From positions 1-64,000 of the IMG/VR virus record IMGVR_UViG_3300017917_000400: DNA of 64,000 bases. The stretch is one strand, 5' to 3'. Each line of letters starts with the position of its first letter. Positions within the stretch are counted from its first letter, which is position 1. Below the pieces are notes generated by a model, which was not told where the DNA came from, made no database searches, and worked only from the letters and a program-made list of their open reading frames with translations. Below, piece after piece: positions 53,643 through 60,789 of the stretch. This DNA comes from a virus. Made by a program: the position numbers and the translations under genes.

Positions 53643-54509
53643 ATGGAAAACCAAGAACAACAAGGAATGAATCCTTTAAAGAAATATTTCAGACAACCAA
53701 AGATATATCTTAAATTACCTAGTAGCGGTAATTTTTATCCCAAGGGTTCAATTGAATTTACACAAAATATGGAATTTCCTGTGTATGCCATGACTGCTAG
53801 AGATGAAATCGCAATTAAAACTCCAGATGCACTAATGAATGGTCAAAGCACAGTTGACGTTATACAAAGTTGCATTCCAAATATTAAAAATGCTTGGATG
53901 ATTCCAAGTATCGACATTGATGCTATTCTTATCGCTATCCGTATTGCTACCTACGGAGAGCAAATTGATCTTGATATCAGTATTCCAAATACCACTATAA
54001 CTAAGACATATACCACAGATCTAAGATTGGCCTTAGATAAACTACTTACTGCTGTCTACGATTCAGAAATTAAAATAAATGATGAATTAACTGCGTTTAT
54101 ACGCCCTATTAACTATGAAGAATTTACTAAAAATTCAATTAAAACCTTAGAGGAACAAAGAATATTCAGCATAGTTAACAGTCAAGAAATGTCAGAACAC
54201 CAAAAAATTGAGCAGTTTAATAAAAGTTTTAAAATTTTAACAGAAATTAATGTTGGTTCTATTGTTAAAAGTATTGTTAAGATTGTTACTCCTGACGGAG
54301 AAGTAACAAATATTGATCATATTAATGAATTTGTCAACAATTCGGACACAGAGTTTTTTAACAAAGTCACAGATCATTTAGAAAAACAACGTGACAAGTT
54401 TACAATGCCTATGTTTAAAATTGTTACTACTCAAGAAGAGCGCGAACAAGGCGCTCCAGACGAATTTGAAACACCAGTATCGTTGGATGCTTCAAATTTT
54501 TTCGCATAA
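53643..54509 (+). CDS. gp26: Tail assembly chaperone / baseplate hub protein gp26-like (zero frame)
   Basis: A 288-residue protein of the type annotated as gp26 in marine T4-like phages: KYFRQPKIYLKLPSSGNFYP, FPVYAMTARDEIAIKTPDAL, MNGQSTVDVIQSCIPNIKNA, LIAIRIATYGEQIDLDISIP and a C-terminal end LDASNFFA. In T4, gp26 and gp51 help assemble the baseplate hub around the tape measure. The N-terminal half matches the G-type tail assembly chaperone idea: a short form is made here and a longer form by frameshifting (see 54494-54733). It lies divergently next to the tape-measure-like gene and has an exact TATAAATA promoter. Confidence 0.85.
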   Translation: MENQEQQGMNPLKKYFRQPKIYLKLPSSGNFYPKGSIEFTQNMEFPVYAMTARDEIAIKTPDALMNGQSTVDVIQSCIPNIKNAWMIPSIDIDAILIAIRIATYGEQIDLDISIPNTTITKTYTTDLRLALDKLLTAVYDSEIKINDELTAFIRPINYEEFTKNSIKTLEEQRIFSIVNSQEMSEHQKIEQFNKSFKILTEINVGSIVKSIVKIVTPDGEVTNIDHINEFVNNSDTEFFNKVTDHLEKQRDKFTMPMFKIVTTQEEREQGAPDEFETPVSLDASNFFA

Positions 54510-54554
54510 AGCTCTTCAACCTTAACCTCGAAGACGCACTGCGAGTCGTTGAAG
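54494..54554 (+). other. -1 ribosomal frameshift site with downstream stem-loop
   Basis: Near the end of the gp26-like gene the message reads TC A AAT TTT TTC GCA TAA. A-AAT-TTT (54494-54500) has the X-XXY-YYZ form of a -1 slippery heptamer, in the correct frame and three codons before the stop. From 54514 a stem CTTCAAC (54514-54520) can pair with GTTGAAG (54548-54554), with an inner CTCG/CGAG (54527-54530/54542-54545). Spacing from the slip site is about 13 bases, slightly long for a stimulator. A slip gives continuous coding for 77 more codons. Confidence 0.8.
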
Positions 54555-54733
54555 GGCTTGATAAAGAAGTTAAAGCGATTCGTACAGATCTACTAAAAAT
54601 TACCTGGTACATGAGAGGTGGTATCACATTAGATGATGCCTTTGCTCTTACAGTTGAAGATCGTGAGATCATATCAGAGATTATCAAAGATAATCTAGAA
54701 ACTACTAAGAAATCAGGATTACCTTTCTTTTAA
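54500..54733 (+). CDS. Frameshift extension of the gp26-like chaperone (GT-type C-terminus)
   Basis: Read in the -1 frame, bases 54500-54730 encode 77 residues (beginning FRIKLFNLNLEDALRVVEGL and including TDLLKITWYMRGGITLDDAF, ending TKKSGLPFF) and stop at TAA 54731-54733. The frame has no usable start codon of its own near the beginning: the frame is closed upstream by a TGA and has no ATG before the internal one in WYM. It has good coding character. The fusion would be about 363 residues. This is the layout of lambda G/GT and related tail assembly chaperones, in which the T extension binds the tape measure. Confidence 0.8.
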   Translation, partial: FRIKLFNLNLEDALRVVEGLDKEVKAIRTDLLKITWYMRGGITLDDAFALTVEDREIISEIIKDNLETTKKSGLPFF

Positions 54734-54739
54734 TATTAT

Positions 54740-55170
54740 AGATGAACTGCGTTCATCTGTTCTTCGCTATCGCTCGAACTATTTGTTTCTTTTTAATAAT
54801 AGAGCATTATTAAGTGCGAAGCACTTTAGCATTATCCAGATTGTTCAGTCACACTTTGCCCGCACAGGGCAAAGAAATGAACATTATCCGAGTTGCACAA
54901 TGTCACACAGCAGTAGAGCATTACAGTGGCGGTTGACCGGTACCACGAGCTCCGTCTTCATTCAACGGCGGCATACATTAATCTGCTATCACTAGTGTAT
55001 GCGTGAGGTTTTTCTCCTCTCTTTGGGCCTTTATTCTTTCAAACAGCAAAACTTGGGCAGTTTCAAGTCGTCGTCCTGTTAAGGATAGTTGCTGAGTACT
55101 CTTTACGGCGAGAGATTTCCGTCCCTGCGACCCGCGGTCCAGGTATAAGGGCGCATGAAGTTAGCCTGCG
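54740..55170. ncRNA. Structured non-coding region, candidate novel RNA
   Basis: The ~440 bases between the convergent genes ending at 54733 and 55177 hold no credible ORF on either strand. Perfect hairpins: AGATGAAC-TGC-GTTCATCT (54740-54758); AAGTGC-GAA-GCACTT (54812-54826); TGTTCA/TGAACA (54842-54847/54878-54883) enclosing CTTTGCCC-GCACA-GGGCAAAG (54854-54874); GCATACA/TGTATGC (54971-54977/54996-55002); GCGCA/TGCGC and GACC-CGC-GGTC near 55125-55175. TAGAGCATTA occurs twice (54800-54809, 54914-54923) and CATTATCC twice (54830-54837, 54882-54889). G+C is raised: 33/60 in 54901-54960 and 34/60 in 55081-55140 by hand count. Strand cannot be decided from stems alone. Confidence 0.5.
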
Positions 55171-55176
55171 CGAGCT

Positions 55177-55620
55177 TTAACCGTTTGATTTGGCCTGTGC
55201 TTGCTCTTGAAGACGTTGCCTTAGAATGTTTGAGCCGCCTACTCTGACGTTAATGATACCATTATAGTAATCATCTGTTTCTAATACTCTGCGTTCAAAC
55301 TGTTCTCTTGCCTCTAGATATGACATTTCTGCCTTGGACTTGCAATAATAAAGTATTTCTCTAGTGAATTTTTCTGGACCTAATGCTTGTACATCTGCAT
55401 TTAATCTGTCAGAAGAACCCCAATAGTCGCGCCAATCGCTTTCTACGGTACTTCTTCTTTTAAGTTTACGGCCTTTGAGTGGTGGTTTAGTGCGTTTAAA
55501 CTGTGCTAGTTTTTTGCCTATGTACTTTTGCCCGGTTGTAAGATTGGTTATAAGATAAACAAAACCTATATAACCTTCGGGAATTTCTTCGACTAAACTG
55601 TTTTGATAGTGCCATGACAT
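55177..55620 (-). CDS. GIY-YIG nuclease domain protein
   Basis: A 147-residue protein with a GIY-YIG core: FVY at 20-22 standing for GIY, then ITNLTTGQK, then YIG at 33-35. Catalytic-type Arg64 lies in SDWRDYWGSS and Glu103 in SYLEAREQFE. T4-like marine phages often carry this family, best known from Seg-type homing endonucleases. It lacks a DNA-binding C-terminal module beyond the Gln-rich tail, so it may be a free-standing homing or repair nuclease. It is the last gene of the gp55-47-46 leftward unit and borders the non-coding structured region. Confidence 0.82.
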   Translation of the reverse strand: MSWHYQNSLVEEIPEGYIGFVYLITNLTTGQKYIGKKLAQFKRTKPPLKGRKLKRRSTVESDWRDYWGSSDRLNADVQALGPEKFTREILYYCKSKAEMSYLEAREQFERRVLETDDYYNGIINVRVGGSNILRQRLQEQAQAKSNG

Positions 55621-55654
55621 GCACTTATATACCGGTTAGTCACTGCCTGTGTCT

Positions 55655-55855
55655 TTAGTTTTGGTTTTTTTTACGTGAAGCCTGTATTTCCATTCGCCTT
55701 TTTTTACATAGATCTCTAATTGTTCTTAGATATTCTCTTGCCTGTACGCTAGATCCGTGATAGCCGTAACGTTCATATCGTTCGTTCCAGCGAGAGTACT
55801 CAATAAACGCTTTAACTAAAGAGTCGTGAGTGTCGTCTTTGATATCATCAGTCAT
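55655..55855 (-). CDS. Small conserved phage protein
   Basis: A 66-residue protein, MTDDIKDDTHDSLVKAFIEY, SRWNERYERYGYHGSSVQAR, EYLRTIRDLCKKRRMEIQAS. Acidic N-terminus, basic C-terminus and helical throughout. Proteins of this pattern sit next to gp46 in marine T4-like phages. Start overlaps gp46 by 8 bases. No known function; tight coupling to gp46 suggests a role in recombination or replication, by association only. Confidence 0.7.
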   Translation of the reverse strand: MTDDIKDDTHDSLVKAFIEYSRWNERYERYGYHGSSVQAREYLRTIRDLCKKRRMEIQASRKKNQN

Positions 55856-57629
55856 AAACTTCTATATCGTTAGCGTAACTAGTGAACCCGTTTTCTTTTA
55901 TTACCTTGAGCACGTTGTTCACTCGACCCACTAATTCATCCCTATGAGAAATTAGATAGATGTTCTTATTGCGTTCACGGCCCATCTTTTTCAAGATTCC
56001 TAAGGAGTTTTCAACTCCTGCGGCGTCCATGCCCGAATCAATAAGTTCATCTATGAATAAGAGATTGATGTTCTGGTATAACGACTCCCAGACATCGCGG
56101 AATGCCCAACTTAATCCTAAGATTAATCGATTCCTTTCTCCTCGTGACAGGTTATCAAAATCTAAGTCCTGCCCGAGTTGGGTTATTTCTACCGTTAGGT
56201 CATTTTGGAATACAACGGTGTGAGGTAGACCCACCTTATCAAGGTAATAAGTGAGACGATTATTCAAATAAGCAAGATTCTGATCAATAATCTTCTTACG
56301 AATAAACGAATCTTTGTTAGTTAACAGTTTTAATAAGAACTCTTGATGTTCCTTCATAGAATTTAAACTGTTAACTGAATCCCAAGACACTTCTTGTAGA
56401 GCAGTATTTTCTAATTCAACAATCTGTTCTTGATAAGTGTCAACTTCGTCTTGTTTATTTTTTAATTGAACTGCAAGACTTTCTAAATTGCTTCGATGAT
56501 TGTATGCTTCGTTTAAGGTGTCGTAGAACGTTGCGGGTCTGCCGTTGATATCTCCAATACTGTCTAATTCTTTGACAATCAACTCTAGGTCCCCTGTGAC
56601 TTTGGACAAGTATATATCTGCATCAACGAGATTTTTTTCTGCCGCTTTAATCATTTCTCCGTGCTTATGATCGTGCAATTCTTGTTCGCAGGCTGGACAA
56701 GTTTTATTTTCTAGTTGTTCAACTTCTTTACGATATTTTTTTACACTTTTATCTGCTTGCATCACAGCAGTTTCTAATGTTGCACGTTCTTTATTAAGAC
56801 TTTTAATCTTTGCTGATTGCTCGTCATAAATTTTAACTAATTCATGTTGTGCAATTTCTTGATCAATGTCTACTTTAGCCAACTCGTCTATAGCACTTTG
56901 AATTTTTGCAATATCTACATCTTTATTTTTCTGCCACACAGATTGTTTTAATTTTAAACTGTTAATACTCTCTTGAATTTTATCGTTAGATTTTTTAACA
57001 GCATCAATTCTTGCACTTTCCTGTGTAATTTCGTCTTTGGTAATACGAATTTGTTCTTTAAGTTCCTCTGCCTTTTCGCTCAACAGAGTAATACCTAACA
57101 GTTGTTCAATAATAACACGTTGATCGTTAGATTTCATACTTAAAAAAGGTTCAGTATATGTGTTCAATGCTACAACGTGTTTGAACATGTCGTGACTTAG
57201 CCCTAATAATTCGTCAATGTCTTTTTGTGTTTCGCGACTATCGCCTTGGCCTTCGTCGTCAACATCTGCGTTTTCCTGTTCTTGTTCGTCTACATAAAAC
57301 TTTAGTACATTAGGTTTACGACCACGTTCAATTCTATACAGTCTTCCGTCTTTTTCAAACTCAACAGTGACTAACATGTTCTTATTGTTAATTTTATTAA
57401 TAAGATTATCTTTTTTGATGTTAGTCAGTGCTTGTCCGTAAAGCGCATAACTTAATGCGTTTACAATAGTGGTCTTACCCGTGCCGTTTCGAGAGCCGGA
57501 ATCGTCACCTCCTTGGTCCAAGTTCTCGCCTAAGACTAGGGTAAGTTGCTCTTTATTAAAATCTACTGCCTGCGTAGCATTACCTACGCTCATAAAATTT
57601 TTAACTGTTAGATCTTTTATTTTTATCAT
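55848..57629 (-). CDS. gp46: Recombination endonuclease subunit gp46 (Rad50-like)
   Basis: A 593-residue SMC/Rad50-type ATPase. Walker A NGTGKTTIVNAL (48-59), coiled-coil arms (residues ~180-470) with a zinc hook CPAC at 311-314, a signature LSRGERNRLILGLSWAFRDV and a Walker B NLLFIDELIDSGMDAAG near residues 485-535. With gp47 it processes DNA ends for recombination-dependent replication and double-strand break repair. Starts overlapping gp47 by 4 bases (ATGA). Essentially full length (T4: 560). Confidence 0.95.
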   Translation of the reverse strand: MIKIKDLTVKNFMSVGNATQAVDFNKEQLTLVLGENLDQGGDDSGSRNGTGKTTIVNALSYALYGQALTNIKKDNLINKINNKNMLVTVEFEKDGRLYRIERGRKPNVLKFYVDEQEQENADVDDEGQGDSRETQKDIDELLGLSHDMFKHVVALNTYTEPFLSMKSNDQRVIIEQLLGITLLSEKAEELKEQIRITKDEITQESARIDAVKKSNDKIQESINSLKLKQSVWQKNKDVDIAKIQSAIDELAKVDIDQEIAQHELVKIYDEQSAKIKSLNKERATLETAVMQADKSVKKYRKEVEQLENKTCPACEQELHDHKHGEMIKAAEKNLVDADIYLSKVTGDLELIVKELDSIGDINGRPATFYDTLNEAYNHRSNLESLAVQLKNKQDEVDTYQEQIVELENTALQEVSWDSVNSLNSMKEHQEFLLKLLTNKDSFIRKKIIDQNLAYLNNRLTYYLDKVGLPHTVVFQNDLTVEITQLGQDLDFDNLSRGERNRLILGLSWAFRDVWESLYQNINLLFIDELIDSGMDAAGVENSLGILKKMGRERNKNIYLISHRDELVGRVNNVLKVIKENGFTSYANDIEVYD

Positions 57630-58630
57630 AGATTATTATAGATAGCCAACAGAACTTTAGGATCGTAACTGTCGCTTTGAATACTGGCAATTTGATTGCT
57701 AACAATTTGATCTACACTTTCAAACTGTTGCACGTCTAAGTTAGTGTTAATTTCTACATCTTTCTTTTCAGGTATCAACGTAAGTTCTCTAATATTTTCT
57801 TGCGCCATATACGTTTCTTTAATAAAACTAGCCTCTTCAAAACTAATATCAATATCAATGCCTACTCGTAGATATGTTTTAGGCAGTATTAGTTTTTCAG
57901 AATTATCAATCAACTCGCTGAGCTTTATAGTCTTAAATTTAGGAGCACCCTCCCATATTTTATAAACAGGAGTCTTGCCGTGTTCTAAAATCATCATACC
58001 CCTATCGTCATCCCACGCATCTGCGTAGTTGTGCGGAAAAGCATTTCCAATATAGACAATATTTTGTTTGGCCTGTCGCTTGTGAAAGTGTCCGCTGAAT
58101 ACATATTCGGGATTTTTAAAATGATGTGCTTGTAATTCTCCATGGTCTGGCATCTGCACCATAGCATTCATCATAAACAACGGAAGTTCAAAGTGTCCAA
58201 ATATGTAACGACTCTTTAATTTCTCCATTTTTTTCCACTCGTCACCTACTAGCCACGGAACCATAGTAACATCATCTATAGTAGTAATGTCGCTGACAAT
58301 AGTGACACCCGGTATATGACGTCCCCAATCAACAGAATGTACATCACGTTTATCTTTGTAATATAAATCGTGATTACCTGGGAAGAAATAAAACTGATCA
58401 AATGCTTTGCCTAATTTTTCTAAACTACGAATGCTACTAACCATAGTCAGCATATTTAGGCTGTTACGATTGTGATGCCAGTCGCCTAGAAATATTCCAG
58501 TGTCACAACCTTCTTTTTTGGCTTCGGCAATAAACCAATCTACGAAATCCTCGCAGTCTTGATTGTGTACAGCAGAATTTGATTTTAGTCCAAAGTGTAT
58601 ATCTGTAAAACAGGCTATCTTTTTAAACAT
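57626..58630 (-). CDS. gp47: Recombination endonuclease subunit gp47 (Mre11-like)
   Basis: A 334-residue metallophosphoesterase, the nuclease partner of gp46. Metal-binding motifs are FTDIHFG (8-14, D10 and H12), FLGDWHHNR (48-55), FPGNHDLYY, FGHFELP and SGHFHKRQ in the order of Mre11/SbcD proteins. T4 gp47 has 339 residues, so the length agrees. It lies 47 bases after gp55 in the same leftward unit, without an obvious promoter in between. Confidence 0.95.
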   Translation of the reverse strand: MFKKIACFTDIHFGLKSNSAVHNQDCEDFVDWFIAEAKKEGCDTGIFLGDWHHNRNSLNMLTMVSSIRSLEKLGKAFDQFYFFPGNHDLYYKDKRDVHSVDWGRHIPGVTIVSDITTIDDVTMVPWLVGDEWKKMEKLKSRYIFGHFELPLFMMNAMVQMPDHGELQAHHFKNPEYVFSGHFHKRQAKQNIVYIGNAFPHNYADAWDDDRGMMILEHGKTPVYKIWEGAPKFKTIKLSELIDNSEKLILPKTYLRVGIDIDISFEEASFIKETYMAQENIRELTLIPEKKDVEINTNLDVQQFESVDQIVSNQIASIQSDSYDPKVLLAIYNNL

Positions 58631-58677
58631 TCTTTACCTTTTTGATTGATATAGTGTAACAAATAATTTACTATAGG

Positions 58678-59514
58678 TCAATCTTCTCCGGTGATTGTGG
58701 GCAAATTTTCTCGTTTCATTGCATTATCGTACTCTTGATTAATCATACGAGTATAACTTGGATTCATTCCGTTTTCTTGCAAGATATCGTCTCGAATATT
58801 TTGCATTTTCTTTTCAATATTGATAACTCTAACAAATGAGTTGGTTACTGCGGCAGTAAAGTAGGCAAATGGGTTATCCGATTTACTTTCGTCAAATTGT
58901 AATCCAATTTGTGTAAGTTGCAAAATAGCCTGTCCTTTCATTTCGTCGTTATAGGTATAACCTCGAACGTTGCCACGGGTAGCATAACGCTCACAGAGTT
59001 TGATGTACATGCGAGCCAGTGTGTCTGTGATCTGTCCATGATCCTTACTAAATTTGCCTTTGATCATTCCTCCGCGCCAGTGGCTTTTTCCTACGCAGAC
59101 AAGCTCATCGTTTTCGTCAAATTTCCAATGTTGGAAGGCAGGAAAGTTTATTTTTTCTCTGTGATCTGCTTGACTCTTTGGTGTGCGTTTACGACCCGGT
59201 TCTAAAGGAATGTGATCGTAAGTCATGATGCGAAATACTAAATCTGTTTTTTCAATTTTTTTGTAATCAACTTCAAATTCTGCTAGTTTGACCTTAGTAT
59301 TTTCTGCTTTGGCTACTTCATATGCCTGCTGTGCTAGACGCTTTGCTCTAGATCTTTTTGCTTCTGCTATAGTTCTAATATTAATTTTTTCTAAACTAGG
59401 TAGAATTAGATCGTATTGATGATATTCTGGTTTGACAAAACTACAGTAGGTATTTTTACTTTTGTGTATTTCTGCTAGTAAATCTTTGTTGTTTAAGTAG
59501 TTTACTTTTTTCAT
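58678..59514 (-). CDS. gp55: Late sigma factor gp55, with long N-terminal extension
   Basis: A 278-residue homologue of T4 gp55 (185 residues), the sigma factor that directs host RNA polymerase to TATAAATA promoters late in infection. The sigma-like part is the C-terminal ~140 residues: GQITDTLARMYIKLCERYAT then RGNVRGYTYNDEMKGQAILQ, SKSDNPFAYFTAAVTNSFVR and VINIEKKMQNIRDD. About 130 extra N-terminal residues include KNTYCSFVKPEYHQYDLILP and KRSRAKRLAQQAYEVAKAEN, whose role is unknown. It has a near-consensus sigma70 promoter, as expected for a regulator needed before late transcription. Confidence 0.92.
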   Translation of the reverse strand: MKKVNYLNNKDLLAEIHKSKNTYCSFVKPEYHQYDLILPSLEKINIRTIAEAKRSRAKRLAQQAYEVAKAENTKVKLAEFEVDYKKIEKTDLVFRIMTYDHIPLEPGRKRTPKSQADHREKINFPAFQHWKFDENDELVCVGKSHWRGGMIKGKFSKDHGQITDTLARMYIKLCERYATRGNVRGYTYNDEMKGQAILQLTQIGLQFDESKSDNPFAYFTAAVTNSFVRVINIEKKMQNIRDDILQENGMNPSYTRMINQEYDNAMKRENLPTITGED

Positions 59515-59538
59515 TATAATTATGACTCCTCAATATAA

Positions 59539-59567
59539 ATTATAAACTCAGCACTTTATAAAGTCAA
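59539..59567 (-). promoter_or_regulatory. Early sigma70-type promoter of the gp55-gp47-gp46 unit
   Basis: On the minus strand TTGACT (59567-59562), a 17-base spacer and TATAAT (59544-59539) form a near-perfect sigma70 promoter. Transcription would start near 59532, directly ahead of the GAGGAG ribosome binding site (59531-59526) and the ATG at 59514. Five of six bases of -35 and all of -10 match consensus. Confidence 0.85.
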
Positions 59568-59573
59568 TAAATA
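59566..59573 (+). promoter_or_regulatory. Late promoter for the baseplate genes
   Basis: AATAAATA on the plus strand, 22 bases before the ATG at 59596, with AAGGATAA (59583-59590) as ribosome binding site. The box overlaps by two bases the -35 element of the divergent gp55 promoter. Confidence 0.6.
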
Positions 59574-59595
59574 TGTTTAATAAGGATAACCAAAT

Positions 59596-60489
59596 ATGCC
59601 AGTAGACTTTAATAATTTTGTAAGTGGTGCAAGATCAATTGCCGGGTCAGCCGCTAATACTCTAGGTACAATTACAAACACTGTAAACACATTGAAAACA
59701 CAGGGATTTGGTGCGGCACTACGTAGCATAAATTTAATCCCAGGAGGGGAAACTGGTTCTAGTTCTAATCCAGCATCGGCAATTTTTAGTTCTTCTGCTA
59801 GTAGAGACTGGCGGGTTAAATTAAGTTTACCTAATAACCCGGTGTATAAAAGTAGTGCGATATTGAGACCTCTGGTAGAAACGAATGGTCTAGTGTTTCC
59901 TTACACACCAGCAATTCAGATGACACATACGGCAAACTATCAGCCAATGAATCCTGTACACAATAATTATCCTTTTTTGTCATATGAAAATAGCAAAATT
60001 GACGCTATGACAATTAACGGAACGTTTTACTGCGAAGACAGCACAGAAGCCGCATACTGGATTGCCGCAGTGCATTTTTTAAAATCTGTAACAAAAATGT
60101 CTTTTGGAAAAGATACAAACGCCGGCGCTCCTCCGCCTGTGTTAAAATTAAACGGGTACGGTGACTATGTGTTTAAAGATGTGCCTGTAGTAGTTACAAA
60201 CTTTATGATAGATTTGCCTAACGATGTTGACTACATTTCTACAGGATTGTCAGCCAATGCTCCTACAACTGCTAGTAGAGTTTCTGCCGCAGTGGCCGCA
60301 GTGACAGGCTTTCAAATTCCTGGTTCATCTTTAGGACAGGGCGTAGCATGGGCACCAGTAAAGAGCTCAATAAACGTTACAGTACAGCCTCTATACAGTA
60401 GAGACCAAGTTCGTAATTTCAGTCTTGATAAATTTATCAAAGGAGATTACGTATTAGGCTCTGGCGACAATAAAGCAGGATTTATTTAA
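59596..60489 (+). CDS. Baseplate tail-tube cap / initiator protein (gp48-like)
   Basis: A 297-residue protein that I match, from memory of marine T4-like phages, with the baseplate tail-tube cap or initiator genes gp48/gp54. Motifs: RDWRVKLSLPNNPVYKSSAI, GLVFPYTPAIQMTHTANYQP then NYPFLSYENSKIDAMTINGT and FYCEDSTEAAYWIAAVHFLK, KLNGYGDYVFKDVPVVVTNF, and a C-terminal SINVTVQPLYSRDQVRNFSL. The strand pattern is that of tail-tube-like folds used by gp19, gp48 and gp54. Which of gp48 or gp54 it represents is not certain. It is followed with a one-base overlap by gp53. Confidence 0.65.
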   Translation: MPVDFNNFVSGARSIAGSAANTLGTITNTVNTLKTQGFGAALRSINLIPGGETGSSSNPASAIFSSSASRDWRVKLSLPNNPVYKSSAILRPLVETNGLVFPYTPAIQMTHTANYQPMNPVHNNYPFLSYENSKIDAMTINGTFYCEDSTEAAYWIAAVHFLKSVTKMSFGKDTNAGAPPPVLKLNGYGDYVFKDVPVVVTNFMIDLPNDVDYISTGLSANAPTTASRVSAAVAAVTGFQIPGSSLGQGVAWAPVKSSINVTVQPLYSRDQVRNFSLDKFIKGDYVLGSGDNKAGFI

Positions 60490-60788
60490 TGGCAAACTAT
60501 ACTAACAAAAGTCCTTGGTTTAAAACAAAAGAGTTGCCTGGATATTTGGCACCAATCAATGTTAGACCAGTAAGCGCAGAACCCGATGACTGGGTCTATA
60601 CAGTTGAACCTCAGTACAACTACCGGCCAGATCTATTAGCCAATGACTTATACGGATCTTCAAAGTTGTGGTGGGTGTTTATGCAACGCAATATGGACAT
60701 AATCAAAGATCCAGTTTTTGATTTTCGTTCTGGTGTAAAAATTTACATTCCTAAAAAATCTAGTCTTTTCCTTGTGTTAGGATTGTAA
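60489..60788 (+). CDS. gp53: Baseplate wedge protein gp53
   Basis: A 99-residue protein matching the LysM-like core of T4 gp53, which links wedges and hub: VEPQYNYRPDLLANDLYGSS, KLWWVFMQRNMDIIKDPVFD and FRSGVKIYIPKK. T4 gp53 is 196 residues; marine relatives are commonly shorter. Context between the tube-cap-like gene and the hub genes supports this. Confidence 0.82.
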   Translation: MANYTNKSPWFKTKELPGYLAPINVRPVSAEPDDWVYTVEPQYNYRPDLLANDLYGSSKLWWVFMQRNMDIIKDPVFDFRSGVKIYIPKKSSLFLVLGL

Positions 60789-60789
60789 A

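Noticed and set aside
54935-54960. Adjacent GGTACC and GAGCTC sites suggesting an engineered linker
   Set aside because: Two six-base sites close together are expected by chance in 64 kb, and nothing around looks like vector sequence.
54783-54995. Open frame of 70 codons inside the non-coding island
   Set aside because: It begins with TTG, has no ribosome binding site, an unlike-protein composition, and runs straight through several perfect hairpins.
54734-55176. Group I intron or tRNA in the island
   Set aside because: I could not find the conserved intron core elements or a cloverleaf with a T-loop on either strand; a covariance search would settle it.
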